A stretch of DNA of 64,000 nt from Microbacterium sp. (GTDB lineage: Bacteria > Actinomycetota > Actinomycetes > Actinomycetales > Microbacteriaceae). The position numbers and the translations under genes were made by a program. Position 1 is the stretch's first letter, and each line of letters opens with the position of its first letter. The notes below the pieces were generated by a model. It was not told the DNA's origin, made no database searches, and saw only the letters and a program-made list of their open reading frames with translations. The stretch covers positions 42,256 to 106,255 of the forward strand of contig NZ_JAPLAI010000048.1 of the NCBI RefSeq assembly GCF_026393345.1, read 5' to 3'. Below, one piece after another: positions 51,110 to 61,691 of the stretch.

Positions 51110-52339
51110 ATGACCGATTCCACGCCCGTGCGCACCACCACGCCTCGCCAGGTGCGACCGGCGACGGAAGGCTGGTCGCAGCAGAAGGACGCCACCGGCA
51201 GGCCGCTGCTCCAGTTCGCCAGTCCGAAGCGCGGCAAGCCGCCCGTCCACCTGGCCGACCTGACCGCCGAGCAGCGTGCGGAGAAGCTCTTCGAGCTGGG
51301 GTTCCCGAAGTTCCGGGCCGCGCAGCTGGAGAAGCACTACTTCACGCACTACACGTCGGACCCGGAGCTCATGACCGACCTTCCGGCCGCCGGCCGTGAG
51401 GAGCTCGTCGCCGGGATGCTGCCGACCCTGCTCACCGAGGTGCGACGCCTGCAGACCGACCGCGGCGACACGGTCAAGTTCCTGTGGAAGCTGCACGACG
51501 GCGCGCTGGTCGAGTCCGTGCTGATGCGCTACCCGGGCCGGATCACGCTGTGCGTGTCGAGCCAGGCCGGCTGCGGCATGAACTGCCCGTTCTGCGCCAC
51601 CGGCCAGGCGGGGCTTACCCGCAACATGTCGGCCGCCGAGATCATCGAGCAGGTCGTTCGCGCCAACCGCCTCATCCGCGAGGGTGGCCTCGGCCCCGCC
51701 GAGCACGCCGACGAGCGGGTGACGAACATCGTCTTCATGGGGATGGGTGAGCCGCTGGCGAACTACGCCCGCGTGATGCACGCCGTCCGCGTCATGGTCG
51801 ACAAGAAGCACGGCCTCGGCATGAGCGCGCGCGGCATCACGGTGTCGACGGTCGGACTCGTCCCCGCCATCCGGAAGCTGTCGAACGAAGAGATCCCCGT
51901 CACGTTCGCGCTCTCCCTGCACGCCCCCGACGACCTGCTGCGCGACGAGCTCATCCCGGTGAACTCGAAGTGGAAGGTCGACGAGGCGCTCGACGCGGCA
52001 CGCGAGTACTTCGAGAAGACCGGCCGCCGTGTCTCGATCGAGTACGCCCTCATCAAAGACATGAACGACCACGCCTGGCGCGCCGATCTGCTGGCCGAGA
52101 AGCTCAACTCCCGCGGACGCGGCTGGGTGCACGTGAACCCCATCCCGCTGAACCCGACCCCCGGCTCGATCTGGACCTCGTCCGAGAAGTCGGTGCAGAA
52201 CGAGTTCGTGCGTCGCCTGAACGACGCCGGCATCCCCACCACCCTCCGCGACACCCGCGGCAAAGAGATCGACGGCGCCTGCGGTCAGCTCGTCGCGAGC
52301 ACCGAGGACGAGGCCGCCGCGGCCGCCACCCCGGTCTGA
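51110..52339 (+). CDS. rlmN: 23S rRNA (adenine2503-C2)-methyltransferase
   Basis: 409 residues, radical-SAM enzyme that methylates A2503 of 23S rRNA and A37 of some tRNAs. Cluster motif C155-GMN-C159-PF-C162, and the C-terminal catalytic Cys in [19 protein letters not shown] and [17 protein letters not shown] are conserved. ATG at 51110 is chosen; upstream in-frame sequence belongs to the tauE region. Slightly long because of a 30-residue N-terminal extension seen in actinobacterial versions. Confidence 0.96.
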   Translation: MTDSTPVRTTTPRQVRPATEGWSQQKDATGRPLLQFASPKRGKPPVHLADLTAEQRAEKLFELGFPKFRAAQLEKHYFTHYTSDPELMTDLPAAGREELVAGMLPTLLTEVRRLQTDRGDTVKFLWKLHDGALVESVLMRYPGRITLCVSSQAGCGMNCPFCATGQAGLTRNMSAAEIIEQVVRANRLIREGGLGPAEHADERVTNIVFMGMGEPLANYARVMHAVRVMVDKKHGLGMSARGITVSTVGLVPAIRKLSNEEIPVTFALSLHAPDDLLRDELIPVNSKWKVDEALDAAREYFEKTGRRVSIEYALIKDMNDHAWRADLLAEKLNSRGRGWVHVNPIPLNPTPGSIWTSSEKSVQNEFVRRLNDAGIPTTLRDTRGKEIDGACGQLVASTEDEAAAAATPV

Positions 52340-52430
52340 TGCGGGGCGGATGCGGCGGGTCGCCGCATCCGGAGGGTCCCATTAGCCTGGGCTGACAGCG
52401 ACCTCACGCACGGTCGCGAGCGGGGGCGAC

Positions 52431-54398
52431 GTGGACTTCTGGATCTACATCTGGGCGGTGGTGATCATCGCCGTGTTCTCGGTCGTCGCGGGCTGGAGCA
52501 GTCGGCGCTTGCTGGAGACGAAGGTCGGCTGGATCCGCTCGGTGATCACCGCCGCGGTGGTGTTCCTGCTCGTCAGTCCGGTCGCGTACTGGGCGCTCGA
52601 TGAGGCGGGCGTGATGTCCGGCAATCGGCTCGTCGTCGAGGGTCCGCTCGCCGTGGTGTTCCTCGCGCTGACCCTCGGCTGGATGTTCGCGGTCGTTGTG
52701 GTCGTGCTCGTCACTCTGGAGTTCCTCTGGCCCACCCGGCCCTTCGTCAACCCGGTTCTCGTGGTCCGCGAGGCGTTCCGCCGCCGTGACCGCGCCCGCC
52801 GGTACGGGCAGATCATCGCGATTGCCTCCCGCCACGGCCTCGGCATGTACCGGCGGCGCCGCACCGGCGCCGGGGACGACTTCCCGACCGCGCTGGTGGC
52901 GGCGATGAACGAGGCCGGGGTCACCTTCATCAAGATCGGGCAGGTGCTGTCCGCCCGCGACGATCTGCTGCCGCCCGACCTCACATCGGCGCTCGCGACC
53001 TTGCAGATGGAGAGCACGCCGATCCCCTGGACCGAGGCGCGGGCAGCGATCGAGGCGCAGCTCGGCGCGCCCCTCGACACCGCCTTCGCCGAGGTCGACG
53101 AGCAGCCGCTGGCGGCCGCATCCGTCGCCCAGGTACACGCGGCGACCCTGCACGGCGGCGATGCCGTAGTGGTCAAGATCCAGCGACCGAAGGCCCGCGC
53201 GCAGGTCGCCACCGACCTCGACATCGTGGAGCGGCTGGCCCGGGATGCGGAACGCCACACGCAGTGGGGACGCGACTACGGCACCGTGGCACTGGCCGCC
53301 GAGTTCGGCCGAGCGCTCCGCGAGGAGCTCGACTACCGCATCGAGGCGGCCAACACCGAGATGCTGCGGGGCGCCGTGGCGCGCTCCTCCGGGCTGACCC
53401 TCCGCGTCCCGCGCGTCTACGACCAGTTCACCACCGCGCAGATGATGGTGCAGGAGCGGGCCGACGGCATCCCGTTCAGCCGCGTCGATGCATCGACCCT
53501 CGATCCGCAGCGCGCGCGCCAGATCGCCGACGGCGTGCTCGACGCGGCCTTCGAGCAGATCGCCGTGCGGGGCGTCTTCCACGCCGATCTCCATCCGGGG
53601 AACCTCATGCTCGCGCCCGACGGCGCCGTGACCCTCATCGACTTCGGCTCGGTCGGGGTGCTGGAGAGGAGCATGCGCCGGATGCTGCTGCCGCTCCTGG
53701 TCGCGATGGCGAACGAGGACGACGTGAGCGCCACCGACGTGGTCCTCATGCTGGTGGCCGCGCCCGAGGAGGGCACGCTCGACCAGGCCGCGCTGCAGCA
53801 CGACATCGGGGTGATCCTCACCCGTGTCCACAACACCCGCGTCGACGAGAACATCTTCCGTGCGCTCGTTGACGTCATGCGCCGGCACCGGCTCGCGCTC
53901 CCGCCCGCACTGCTTCTCGTCTTCCGCACCCTCGCCTCGCTCGAGGGGTCGCTGCGCCGGCTCGTCCCCGACTACGACATGGTGGGCCGGGCGCTCGCCC
54001 GGGCGCCGCACTACGCCCGCGAGATCGGCTCGCCGCGGTCGCTGGCGATGTCGGTGCAGACCCACACCGCGCTCATGGCCGAGCAGCTGCGGCAACTGCC
54101 GCGGCGTATCGGCACCCTCACCCAGCAGCTCGAGAACGGGACCTTCCGGGTGAGCCTGCGCAGCTTCGACGACGGCGACGAACGGTCGTGGGTCGAGACG
54201 CTGGTCGCCCGCCTCACCACCACCCTCGTCGGTATCGCCCTGGTGGTCGTGGCGGTGTTCCTCAGCGTCGCGGGCGGCGGCCCGAACCTGACCCCGGAGG
54301 TTCCGGTATACCCCTTCATTGGCGCCGTCGTGGGCCTCGGCGGCCTGCTTCTCCTCCTGCGGAGCCTCCGCGTCGCGTTCGTCCGCCGCCGCCGCTGA
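52431..54398 (+). CDS. ABC1/UbiB (AarF) family atypical kinase
   Basis: 655 residues. N-terminal membrane helices (about 3-20, 35-55, 75-98), then the ABC1 domain with KIGQVLSARDDLLPPDL (KxGQ motif), AAASVAQVHAATL (Ala-rich loop), VVKIQRP lysine, RADGIPFSRV and HADLHPGNLMLAPDG catalytic loop, then LIDFGSVG. Two membrane helices end the chain. UbiB-type proteins support quinone metabolism or lipid transport; target here unknown. GTG start at 52431, with the helices beginning right after. Confidence 0.9.
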   Translation: MDFWIYIWAVVIIAVFSVVAGWSSRRLLETKVGWIRSVITAAVVFLLVSPVAYWALDEAGVMSGNRLVVEGPLAVVFLALTLGWMFAVVVVVLVTLEFLWPTRPFVNPVLVVREAFRRRDRARRYGQIIAIASRHGLGMYRRRRTGAGDDFPTALVAAMNEAGVTFIKIGQVLSARDDLLPPDLTSALATLQMESTPIPWTEARAAIEAQLGAPLDTAFAEVDEQPLAAASVAQVHAATLHGGDAVVVKIQRPKARAQVATDLDIVERLARDAERHTQWGRDYGTVALAAEFGRALREELDYRIEAANTEMLRGAVARSSGLTLRVPRVYDQFTTAQMMVQERADGIPFSRVDASTLDPQRARQIADGVLDAAFEQIAVRGVFHADLHPGNLMLAPDGAVTLIDFGSVGVLERSMRRMLLPLLVAMANEDDVSATDVVLMLVAAPEEGTLDQAALQHDIGVILTRVHNTRVDENIFRALVDVMRRHRLALPPALLLVFRTLASLEGSLRRLVPDYDMVGRALARAPHYAREIGSPRSLAMSVQTHTALMAEQLRQLPRRIGTLTQQLENGTFRVSLRSFDDGDERSWVETLVARLTTTLVGIALVVVAVFLSVAGGGPNLTPEVPVYPFIGAVVGLGGLLLLLRSLRVAFVRRRR

Positions 54399-54459
54399 GT
54401 CCGGTGCTGCGCGTGGCCCTGGTCGCCCGCGCGTCTGAGGTCGCCACTAGCGTGGAGGG

Positions 54460-55476
54460 ATGGTCAACTATCGCTTCCTCGGCAACAGCGGCTTCAAGGT
54501 CTCGGAGATCACGTACGGCAACTGGATCACGCACGCCTCCCAGGTCGGGAACGAGCAGGCGATCGCCACGGTGCACCGGGCGCTCGATCTCGGCATCACG
54601 AGTTTCGACACCGCCGACACGTACGCGAACACCGCGGCCGAGGAGGTCCTCGGCGAGGCGCTGAAGGGCCAGCGGCGGGAGTCGCTGGAGATCTTCACTA
54701 AGGTCTACTGGCCGATCGGCCCGAAGGGCCCGAACGACGCCGGACTGTCCCGCAAGCACATCTTCGACGGCATTCACGGGTCGCTGCGACGGCTCGGCGT
54801 CGAGTACGTCGACCTGTACCAGGCGCATCGCTACGACTACGAAACCCCGCTGGAAGAGACGATGCAGGCGTTCGCGGACATCGTCCGGCAGGGCAAGGCC
54901 CTCTACATCGGGGTCAGCGAGTGGACCGCCGAGCAGCTCCGTGCCAGTCACGCCCTGGCGACGCAGCTGGGCGTCCAGCTCGTGTCGAACCAGCCGCAGT
55001 ACTCCGCGCTGTGGCGCGTCATCGAGGGCAAGGTCGTGCCGACGAGCGAGGAGCTCGGCATCTCGCAGGTCGTGTTCTCGCCGATGGCGCAGGGCGTGCT
55101 GTCGGGCAAGTACCTGCCCGGCCGGCCGGCCCCCGAAGGCTCCCGCGCCACCGACGAGAAGAGCGGCGCGAACTTCATCCAGCGGTTCATGCAGGACGAT
55201 GTGCTCACCGCGGTGCAGAAGCTGAAGCCGGTCGCCGACGAGGCGGGACTCACCCTGCCGCAGCTCGCGATCGCCTGGGTGCTGCAGAACCCGAACGTGG
55301 CCGCAGCCCTCGTCGGCGCCTCGCGCCCCGAACAGCTCGACGACTCGGTGAAGGCCTCCGGGGTGGTGCTCGACGCCGACACGTTGGCCGCCATCGACGA
55401 CGCGCTGCTGCCGGTCGCCGAGACCGACCCGGAGAAGACCTACCAGGTCTCGCCGAAGACCCGCCCCGGGGCATGA
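54460..55476 (+). CDS. Aldo/keto reductase (Kv-beta-like)
   Basis: 338 residues, (beta/alpha)8 NADPH reductase. FDTADTYANTAAEEVLG holds the catalytic Asp/Tyr, IFTKVYWP the Lys, and LYQAHRYDYETPLEETM replaces the usual His-containing LYQ-H-D motif intact. VVFSPMAQGVLSGKY and ALVGASRPEQL are cofactor contacts. Same group as voltage-gated channel beta-subunit-like AKRs. Overlaps the NUDIX gene by four bases. Confidence 0.9.
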   Translation: MVNYRFLGNSGFKVSEITYGNWITHASQVGNEQAIATVHRALDLGITSFDTADTYANTAAEEVLGEALKGQRRESLEIFTKVYWPIGPKGPNDAGLSRKHIFDGIHGSLRRLGVEYVDLYQAHRYDYETPLEETMQAFADIVRQGKALYIGVSEWTAEQLRASHALATQLGVQLVSNQPQYSALWRVIEGKVVPTSEELGISQVVFSPMAQGVLSGKYLPGRPAPEGSRATDEKSGANFIQRFMQDDVLTAVQKLKPVADEAGLTLPQLAIAWVLQNPNVAAALVGASRPEQLDDSVKASGVVLDADTLAAIDDALLPVAETDPEKTYQVSPKTRPGA

Positions 55477-55943
55477 TCCACAGCGCCGGTCTCCTGCTCT
55501 ACCGACTCGACCGTGCGGCGGTCGAGGTGCTGATCGCCCACATGGGCGGTCCGTTCTGGGCGCGCAAGGAGGCCGGCGCGTGGTCGATTCCGAAGGGCGA
55601 GTACGACCCCGACGCCGAGGCTGCGGTGGATGCAGCGGTGCGTGAGTTTCGCGAGGAGCTCGGCGTCGACCCGCCCGCCGGCCCCTACGCCGAGCTCGGG
55701 ACGTTCCCCTACTCCTCCGGCAAACGGGTTGCGGTCTTCGTCGCCGACGGCGGGGCACTGGCCCTCGATGCGGTGCGCTTCGGGGAGTTCGAGATGGAGT
55801 GGCCGCCCCGATCCGGCACGACGCAGTCGTTCCCCGAGGTCGACCGGGTCGAATGGTCGACCCTGGATGCGGCGCGCGAGCGACTCGTGAAGGGTCAGCG
55901 CCCCGCCCTCGACGCACTGGCGCAGGCGATCTCCCGGCTCTGA
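55473..55943 (+). CDS. NUDIX hydrolase
   Basis: 156 residues. The Nudix box reads GEYDPDAEAAVDAAVREFREELG, with one extra residue between Gly and the first Glu, a layout seen in this actinobacterial group; REFREELG is intact for metal binding. SAGLLLYRLDRAAVEVLIAH starts the fold and WSIPKGEY precedes the box. Substrate (nucleoside diphosphate-linked compound) unknown. ATGA overlap with the aldo/keto reductase suggests coupled translation. Confidence 0.88.
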   Translation: MIHSAGLLLYRLDRAAVEVLIAHMGGPFWARKEAGAWSIPKGEYDPDAEAAVDAAVREFREELGVDPPAGPYAELGTFPYSSGKRVAVFVADGGALALDAVRFGEFEMEWPPRSGTTQSFPEVDRVEWSTLDAARERLVKGQRPALDALAQAISRL

Positions 55944-56002
55944 TCCCCTTGCCGCTGGGTCGGGCGCGGCGCAGACTGTGCGCGAGCGGAGGGAACGACG
56001 AC

Positions 56003-56362
56003 ATGGCACACGGCGACATCACCCACATCGACATCCCGGTCGACGACCTGGCCACGGCGGCCGAGTTCTCCCCGAGGCTGTTCGGCTGGCAGATTGCGGA
56101 GATCGAAGGCTTCGAGGGCTACCCGATGTGGCGCGCCCCGAACGGGATCAGCGGCGGCGGGCTCGCGCCGCGCAGTAGCGAGTTCACACAGCCGCGCTCC
56201 TACATCGAGGTCGACTCCATCGACGACATCCTGGCGAAGCTCGACGCCGCCGGTGGCAGCGTGGCACAGCCCAAGCAACCCATCACCGACACCAGCTGGT
56301 GGGCCGTGATCCGTGACCCGGACGGGAATCACATCGGGCTCTTCGAGGGCATGACGACGTAG
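56003..56362 (+). CDS. VOC (glyoxalase-like) family protein
   Basis: 119 residues, single glyoxalase/bleomycin-resistance fold pair: ITHIDIPVDDLATAAEFSPRLFGW and YIEVDSIDDILAKLDAAGG, ending RDPDGNHIGLFEG. His in the first strand and Glu near the end could bind metal. Substrate unknown. GGAGGGAACG upstream of the ATG. Monocistronic between NUDIX and the GntR region. Confidence 0.87.
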   Translation: MAHGDITHIDIPVDDLATAAEFSPRLFGWQIAEIEGFEGYPMWRAPNGISGGGLAPRSSEFTQPRSYIEVDSIDDILAKLDAAGGSVAQPKQPITDTSWWAVIRDPDGNHIGLFEGMTT

Positions 56363-56368
56363 CCGTCT

Positions 56369-56428
56369 GTATACGGCGCGGTGCCAAGCATCGTCCCGCG
56401 CCCCTGCGGAACCGCTTTGTGTATACAC
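56369..56428 (+). promoter_or_regulatory. Two GTATAC sites upstream of the GntR-prp operon, candidate operators
   Basis: GTATAC occurs at 56369-56374 (TCTGTATACGG) and in the perfect palindrome GTGTATACAC at 56419-56428 (TTGTGTATACACTGG). FCD-type GntR regulators bind such short TGT...ACA palindromes, so autoregulation and control of prpDBC are plausible. The palindrome lies 31 bases before the GntR ATG. By eye only; GTATACA may also serve as a -10 element. Confidence 0.5.
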
Positions 56429-56458
56429 TGGCGGAGGTTGCCAGCAGAGGAGGCGGGG

Positions 56459-57175
56459 ATGCGTGCCAGTGATCGGGCCTACCGCGCCCTCCTCGCGGAG
56501 ATCCAGACCGGCACCCTCGCCGCCGGCGCCGTCCTCAGTGAGACCGAGCAGGCCGGACGCCTCGGGGTCAGCCGCACACCGCTGCGGGAGGCCATCGCGC
56601 GGCTCACCGCCGACGGCCTCGTCCAGCAGCAGTCCCCGCGGGTCACGATCGTCACCCCCATCGACAGCGCCGACATCGTCGCACTGTTCGACCTGCGCCG
56701 GGCTCTCGAGGAGACCGCGGCGCGGCTGGCCGCCCGCCGGGACGACCGGACGGCGTTCGTCGCCCTCGCGGACGAGTTCGACTCCGCGTCTGTCGAGGGC
56801 GAATCCGCCCGGGAGGCCTACTACGCGCTCATCGCCCGGTTCGACGCCGCGCTCGATGCCGCGGCCGAGAACGACTATCTCGCGGCGGCGCTGCGCACCG
56901 TCCGCACCCACCTGGTGCGGGTCCGCCGCCTCGCACGCCACAAGCCCGGGCGGCTCGCGGCCTCGGTCGGGGAACACCGGTTGATCGCACAGGCGATCGC
57001 CGCCGGTGATCCGGACCTGGCCGCGCACGCCACCCACGTGCACCTGCACAACGCCGTGTCCAGCATCCTGTCATCGCTGGACGAGGTCCCCTCCGCCCGG
57101 ACACCCGGGCCGCGCTCACGGGCGGAGGGGCCACGATCCCCCGGCCCCGGCGCATTCATCGAAGGAGCAGCATGA
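56459..57175 (+). CDS. GntR family regulator (FCD domain), likely controls the methylcitrate genes
   Basis: 238 residues. Winged helix at 5-70 ([40 protein letters not shown], in pieces) then an FCD helical effector domain with [19 protein letters not shown] and [15 protein letters not shown] segments, His at the metal site. AGGAGG six bases before the ATG. It leads prpD (4-base overlap ATGA), so it probably responds to a propionate-pathway metabolite. Target not proven. Confidence 0.9.
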   Translation: MRASDRAYRALLAEIQTGTLAAGAVLSETEQAGRLGVSRTPLREAIARLTADGLVQQQSPRVTIVTPIDSADIVALFDLRRALEETAARLAARRDDRTAFVALADEFDSASVEGESAREAYYALIARFDAALDAAAENDYLAAALRTVRTHLVRVRRLARHKPGRLAASVGEHRLIAQAIAAGDPDLAAHATHVHLHNAVSSILSSLDEVPSARTPGPRSRAEGPRSPGPGAFIEGAA

Positions 57176-58698
57176 CCGTCATCCACCACCTCCGCGTGCA
57201 CCGCAGCGACGAGAACCTGGAGCGCGAGGGCCAGCTCGCCTGGCGGATCGCCGAGGTCGCCACCGACCCCGTCGCCGTGTCTGACGAGGTCGTCGAGATG
57301 ATCATCAACCGGGTGATCGACAACGCCGCCGTCGCCGCGGCATCCCTCACCCGTCGCCCCGTCAGCGCCGCCCGCCAGCAGGCCCTCGATCACCCTGTCT
57401 CTGTCTCCGGCGACGGCTCGACCGTCTTCGGCTGCCCGCTCGAGCGCCGCACCAGCCCGGAATGGGCGGCCTGGGCCAACGGCGTCGCGGTGCGCGAGCT
57501 CGACTACCATGACACGTTCCTTGCCGCCGAGTACTCCCACCCGGGCGACAATATCCCCCCGATCGTCGCGGTCGCGCAGCACGTCGGCGCCGACGGTGCG
57601 GCGCTCGTGCGCGGCATCGCCACCGGCTACGAGATCCAGATCGACCTCGTCCGCGCCATCTCGCTGCACCGGCACAAGATCGACCACGTCGCCCACCTCG
57701 GCCCCTCTGCGGCGGCCGGAATCGGCACGCTCCTCGGGCTCGACACCGAAACCATCTACCAGGCGGTCGGGCAGGCCCTGCACACCACCACCGCCACCCG
57801 CCAGTCCCGCAAGGGCGAGATCTCCACCTGGAAGGCGCACGCCCCCGCGTTCGCGGGCAAGGCTGCCGTCGAAGCGGTCGACCGTGCCATGCGCGGCGAG
57901 ACCAGCCCGAGCCCCATCTACGAGGGCGAGGACGGCGTCATCGCCTGGATGCTGGACGGCAAGGATGCGGCCTACGAGGTGCCGCTGCCCGCCCCGGGCG
58001 AGGAGAAGCGCGCCATCCTCGATTCGTACACGAAGGAGCACTCCGCCGAGTATCAGGCGCAGGCGTGGATCGACCTGGCCCGGAAGCTCCACGGCGAGCA
58101 CCCCGAGCTCGTCGACCCGGCGAATGTGGCGTCGATCGTGCTGCACACCAGCCACCACACGCACTACGTGATCGGCTCCGGCGCGAACGACCCGCAGAAG
58201 TACGACCCGACCGCCTCCCGTGAGACCCTCGACCACTCGATTCCGTACATCTTCGCGGTCGCGCTGCAGGACGGCGCCTGGCACCACGTCGACTCGTACA
58301 CGCCGGAGCGGGCGGGCCGCGAGGACACCGTCGCCCTGTGGCAGAAGATCACCACGGCCGAGGATGCGGAGTGGACCCGCCGCTACCACTCCGAGGACCC
58401 CGACGAGAAGGCCTTCGGTGGTCGCGTCGAGATCCACCTCACGAACGGCGAGACGATCGTCGAGGAGATCGCCGTCGCCGATGCGCACCCGCTGGGCGCC
58501 CGCCCATTCGCCCGTGAGGATTACATCCGCAAGTTCCGGCTGCTGGCCGAGCCGGTGCTCGCACCCGAGGAGATCGAACGGTTCCTCGAGCTCGCCGAGC
58601 GCCTGCCGGAGCTCACCGCCGACGAGGTGCGGCAGCTGACGATCGTCGCGAAACCCGGGGTCCTCGCATCCGCCCCCGCTCCCAAGGGTCTGTTCTGA
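57172..58698 (+). CDS. prpD: 2-methylcitrate dehydratase (MmgE/PrpD family)
   Basis: 508 residues, the usual PrpD length. Dehydrates 2-methylcitrate in propionyl-CoA breakdown. Family segments include NNAA-type [23 protein letters not shown] (here [20 protein letters not shown]), [20 protein letters not shown] ([12 protein letters not shown]), [18 protein letters not shown] and [18 protein letters not shown] overlaps the regulator stop; TGATG overlap with prpB. GAAGGAG precedes the start. Confidence 0.95.
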   Translation: MTVIHHLRVHRSDENLEREGQLAWRIAEVATDPVAVSDEVVEMIINRVIDNAAVAAASLTRRPVSAARQQALDHPVSVSGDGSTVFGCPLERRTSPEWAAWANGVAVRELDYHDTFLAAEYSHPGDNIPPIVAVAQHVGADGAALVRGIATGYEIQIDLVRAISLHRHKIDHVAHLGPSAAAGIGTLLGLDTETIYQAVGQALHTTTATRQSRKGEISTWKAHAPAFAGKAAVEAVDRAMRGETSPSPIYEGEDGVIAWMLDGKDAAYEVPLPAPGEEKRAILDSYTKEHSAEYQAQAWIDLARKLHGEHPELVDPANVASIVLHTSHHTHYVIGSGANDPQKYDPTASRETLDHSIPYIFAVALQDGAWHHVDSYTPERAGREDTVALWQKITTAEDAEWTRRYHSEDPDEKAFGGRVEIHLTNGETIVEEIAVADAHPLGARPFAREDYIRKFRLLAEPVLAPEEIERFLELAERLPELTADEVRQLTIVAKPGVLASAPAPKGLF

Positions 58699-59600
58699 TG
58701 CTGTACTCGACCACGCCGGCGCACGAGAAGCGGCGCCTGTTCCGGGAGCGGCTCGCGACCGGCGAGCTGCTGCGGTTCCCGGGTGCGTTCAACCCGCTGT
58801 CGGCGCGGCTCATCGAGCGGAAGGGGTTCGAGGGCGTCTACATCTCCGGGGCCGTGCTCTCCGCCGACCTGGGCCTGCCCGACATCGGGCTCACCACGCT
58901 CAGCGAGGTCGCCGGGCGCGGGCAGCAGATCGCCCGCATGACCGAGCTTCCCGCGCTCATCGACGCCGACACCGGGTTCGGCGAGCCGATGAACGTGGCG
59001 CGCACGATCCAGACCCTCGAGGACGCCGGCATCGCCGGGATGCACATCGAGGACCAGGTGAACCCGAAGCGCTGCGGCCACCTCGACGGCAAGGCCGTGG
59101 TCGACACCGACACAGCGGTCAAACGCATCCGCGCCGCCGTCGATGCCCGCCGCGACCCGAACTTCCTCGTCATGGCCCGCACCGACATCCGCGCGGTCGA
59201 GGGTTTGGATGCGGCGGTCGACCGTACCAAGACGCTCGTGGACGCCGGCGCCGACGCGATCTTCCCCGAGGCGATGCGGACCCTCGAAGAGTTCGCCGCG
59301 ATCCGTGCCGCCGTCGATGTGCCGATCCTGGCCAACATGACGGAGTTCGGGAAGAGCAACCTGTTCTCGGTCGACCAGCTGCGGGACGTCGGGGTCAACA
59401 TCGTCATCTGGCCGGTGTCGCTGCTGCGCATCGCGATGGGCGCGGCAGGCCGCGCGCTCGACACGCTCGCGGAGGAGGGGCACCTCACCTCGAAGCTCGG
59501 CGAGATGCAGCATCGCGCCGACCTGTACGACCTGATCGACTACGAGCAGTACAACCACTTCGACACCAGCGTCTTCAACTTCACCATCACGAAGGAGTGA
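58698..59600 (+). CDS. prpB: Methylisocitrate lyase
   Basis: 300 residues, TIM barrel of the isocitrate lyase/PEP mutase family. Cleaves methylisocitrate to succinate and pyruvate. Catalytic signature K124-R-C-G-H128 after MHIEDQVNP, with DADTGFGEP (metal Asp) and IARTD-type MARTDIRAVEG. Second of the overlapping prpD-prpB-prpC set. Confidence 0.96.
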   Translation: MLYSTTPAHEKRRLFRERLATGELLRFPGAFNPLSARLIERKGFEGVYISGAVLSADLGLPDIGLTTLSEVAGRGQQIARMTELPALIDADTGFGEPMNVARTIQTLEDAGIAGMHIEDQVNPKRCGHLDGKAVVDTDTAVKRIRAAVDARRDPNFLVMARTDIRAVEGLDAAVDRTKTLVDAGADAIFPEAMRTLEEFAAIRAAVDVPILANMTEFGKSNLFSVDQLRDVGVNIVIWPVSLLRIAMGAAGRALDTLAEEGHLTSKLGEMQHRADLYDLIDYEQYNHFDTSVFNFTITKE

Positions 59601-59602
59601 AC

Positions 59603-60775
59603 ATGACCGACATCGAGATCAAGAAGGGCCTCGCCGGCGTCACGGTCGACTACACCGCCGTCAGCAAGGTCACCCCCGACACCAACTCGCTGCTCTATCG
59701 GGGGTACCCGGTGCAGGAGCTCGCGGGGACCCAGCCCTTCGAAGCGGTCGCCTACCTGCTCTGGCACGGCGAGCTGCCGCAGCCGCACGAACTCAGCGAG
59801 TTCGAGACCTTCGAGCGCACCCACCGCGACCTCGACGACAACGTCAAGGCGGCCATCGACCTGCTGCCGCTCGAGGCGCACCCGATGGATGTGGTCCGCA
59901 CCGCGGTGTCCGTGCTCGGAGCCAACGACCCCACCACGGCCGACAACTCGCCGGCGTCCGATCTCGCCAAGGCCAACCTGCTGTTCGCCAAGATCCCCGC
60001 GATGGTGGCGTACGACCAGCGGCGTCGTCGCGGCGAGGAGCTCGTCCCGCCCCGCGGCGACCTGGACTACTCCCGCAACTTCCTCTGGATGACCTTCGGC
60101 GAGGTGCCCGATGACGTCGTCGCGCACGCCTTCAACGTCTCGATGATCCTGTACGCCGAGCACTCCTTCAACGCGTCCACGTTCACCGCGCGCGTGATCA
60201 CGAGCACCACGGCCGACCTGTATTCCGCGGTCGTCGGTGCGATCGGTGCGCTCAAGGGCGCCCTGCACGGTGGCGCCAACGAGGCCGTCATGCACATCTT
60301 CGAAGAGATCGGCACGGCGGAGAACGTCGGGCCGTGGCTCGACGACGCGCTCGCGAACAAGCGCAAGATCATGGGCTTCGGCCACCGCGTGTACAAGAAG
60401 GGCGACTCCCGGGTCCCCACCATGAAGAGCGCGCTGGACACCCTCATCGCGCACGAGGAAGCGACCGACCTCGCGGCGCTCTACGACGCGCTGGAGAGCG
60501 ACTTCGTGGGCCGGAAGGGCATCTACCCGAACCTCGACTACCCGTCGGGACCCGCATACCATCTCATCGGCTTCGACACCCTCACCTTCACGCCACTGTT
60601 CGTCGCGGCGCGCGTCACCGGGTGGACGGCGCACATCCTGGAGCAGGCCGCATCCAACGCTCTCATCCGCCCGCTGTCTGCCTACAACGGTCCCGACGAG
60701 CGGCACATCGACGGGTACGAGCCCACCGATGCCGAGCGCGAGGTCGCCGAGCGACCCGCCGAGCAGGCGCTCTGA
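59603..60775 (+). CDS. prpC: 2-methylcitrate synthase / citrate synthase
   Basis: 390 residues. Condenses propionyl-CoA with oxaloacetate. [16 protein letters not shown] and [13 protein letters not shown] contain catalytic His residues, and the late Asp lies in the usual C-terminal region. An ATG at 59603 is preferred to a GTG two codons earlier because AAGGAG is six bases upstream of the ATG. Operon position makes methylcitrate synthase more likely than housekeeping citrate synthase. Confidence 0.94.
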   Translation: MTDIEIKKGLAGVTVDYTAVSKVTPDTNSLLYRGYPVQELAGTQPFEAVAYLLWHGELPQPHELSEFETFERTHRDLDDNVKAAIDLLPLEAHPMDVVRTAVSVLGANDPTTADNSPASDLAKANLLFAKIPAMVAYDQRRRRGEELVPPRGDLDYSRNFLWMTFGEVPDDVVAHAFNVSMILYAEHSFNASTFTARVITSTTADLYSAVVGAIGALKGALHGGANEAVMHIFEEIGTAENVGPWLDDALANKRKIMGFGHRVYKKGDSRVPTMKSALDTLIAHEEATDLAALYDALESDFVGRKGIYPNLDYPSGPAYHLIGFDTLTFTPLFVAARVTGWTAHILEQAASNALIRPLSAYNGPDERHIDGYEPTDAEREVAERPAEQAL

Positions 60776-60786
60776 GCGGGCCGGCC

Positions 60787-61563
60787 ATGACCGACTACGA
60801 GACCCTCCTCGTCGAGACCCGCGGCCGGGTCGGGTGGATCACCCTCAACCGGCCGGAGGCGCTGAATGCCCTGAACTCCACCCTCGCCCGCGAACTGGGA
60901 GAGGCCGCCGCGGCCTTCGACGCCGACGAGGCCATCGGTGCGATCGTGCTCACCGGCAGCGAACGCGCCTTCGCCGCCGGGGCCGACATCAAGGAGATGG
61001 CCGACAAGGGCTACCGCGACATGGCACTCGGCAACCCGTTCGCGGGGCTCGAGACGCTCGCGCGCGTCCGTACCCCGATCGTCGCCGCCGTCGCCGGCTT
61101 CGCCCTGGGCGGCGGGTGCGAACTCGCCATGATGTGCGACATCATCCTCGCCGCCGACACCGCGAAGTTCGGCCAGCCCGAGATCAATCTGGGGGTCATC
61201 CCGGGGCTCGGCGGCACGCAGCGGCTCACCCGCGCCATCGGCGCCTACAAGGCGGCGGAGCTGGTGCTCACCGGACGGACCATGGATGCGGCCGAGGCCG
61301 ACCGTGCCGGCCTCGTGTCCCGCGTGGTGCCCGCCGCCGACCTGCTGACGGAGGCCGGGAAGATCGCCGACACCATCGCGTCGAAGTCGCTGCCCGTCGC
61401 CTACGCCGCGAAGGATGCCCTGCGTGCGGCGCAGGAGACCGTGCTCGCCGAGGGCCTGCGCTACGAGGGGTGTACGTTCGCCGCGCTGTTCTCGCTCGAC
61501 GACCAGAAGGAGGGGATGGCGGCGTTCCGCGAGAAGCGGGCACCGCAGTTCCGGCACCGCTGA
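60787..61563 (+). CDS. Enoyl-CoA hydratase
   Basis: 258 residues, classical crotonase. [42 protein letters not shown] and [18 protein letters not shown] provide oxyanion hole and both catalytic acids (E in GGCELA region and in PEINLG). Hydrates trans-2-enoyl-CoA in beta-oxidation. Starts 11 bases after prpC, so it may be cotranscribed with the prp genes. Confidence 0.92.
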   Translation: MTDYETLLVETRGRVGWITLNRPEALNALNSTLARELGEAAAAFDADEAIGAIVLTGSERAFAAGADIKEMADKGYRDMALGNPFAGLETLARVRTPIVAAVAGFALGGGCELAMMCDIILAADTAKFGQPEINLGVIPGLGGTQRLTRAIGAYKAAELVLTGRTMDAAEADRAGLVSRVVPAADLLTEAGKIADTIASKSLPVAYAAKDALRAAQETVLAEGLRYEGCTFAALFSLDDQKEGMAAFREKRAPQFRHR

Positions 61564-61618
61564 CGCCGCGCCGTCAGCGTGTGGCCGCGTCATCCACGGC
61601 CAACGGGCGGTCGGCGAC

Positions 61619-61650
61619 TCGCGTGAGACGACAGCCCACTCGCGCGCAGG
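61619..61650. repeat. Repeat-family segment related to the palindrome at 11334
   Basis: In the 128-base gap 61564-61691, ACGACAGCCCACTCGCGC (61628-61645) is the reverse complement of a sequence matching 16 of 18 bases of the arm at 11334-11351. A degenerate opposite copy, CGACTCGCGTGAG, starts at 61619, giving a weak palindrome. No other feature is seen in this gap except the start region of the next gene. Confidence 0.55.
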
Positions 61651-61691
61651 GTGCGCGACCGGTGCGGCGCGGACGGCGGTAGGGTCGGCCC

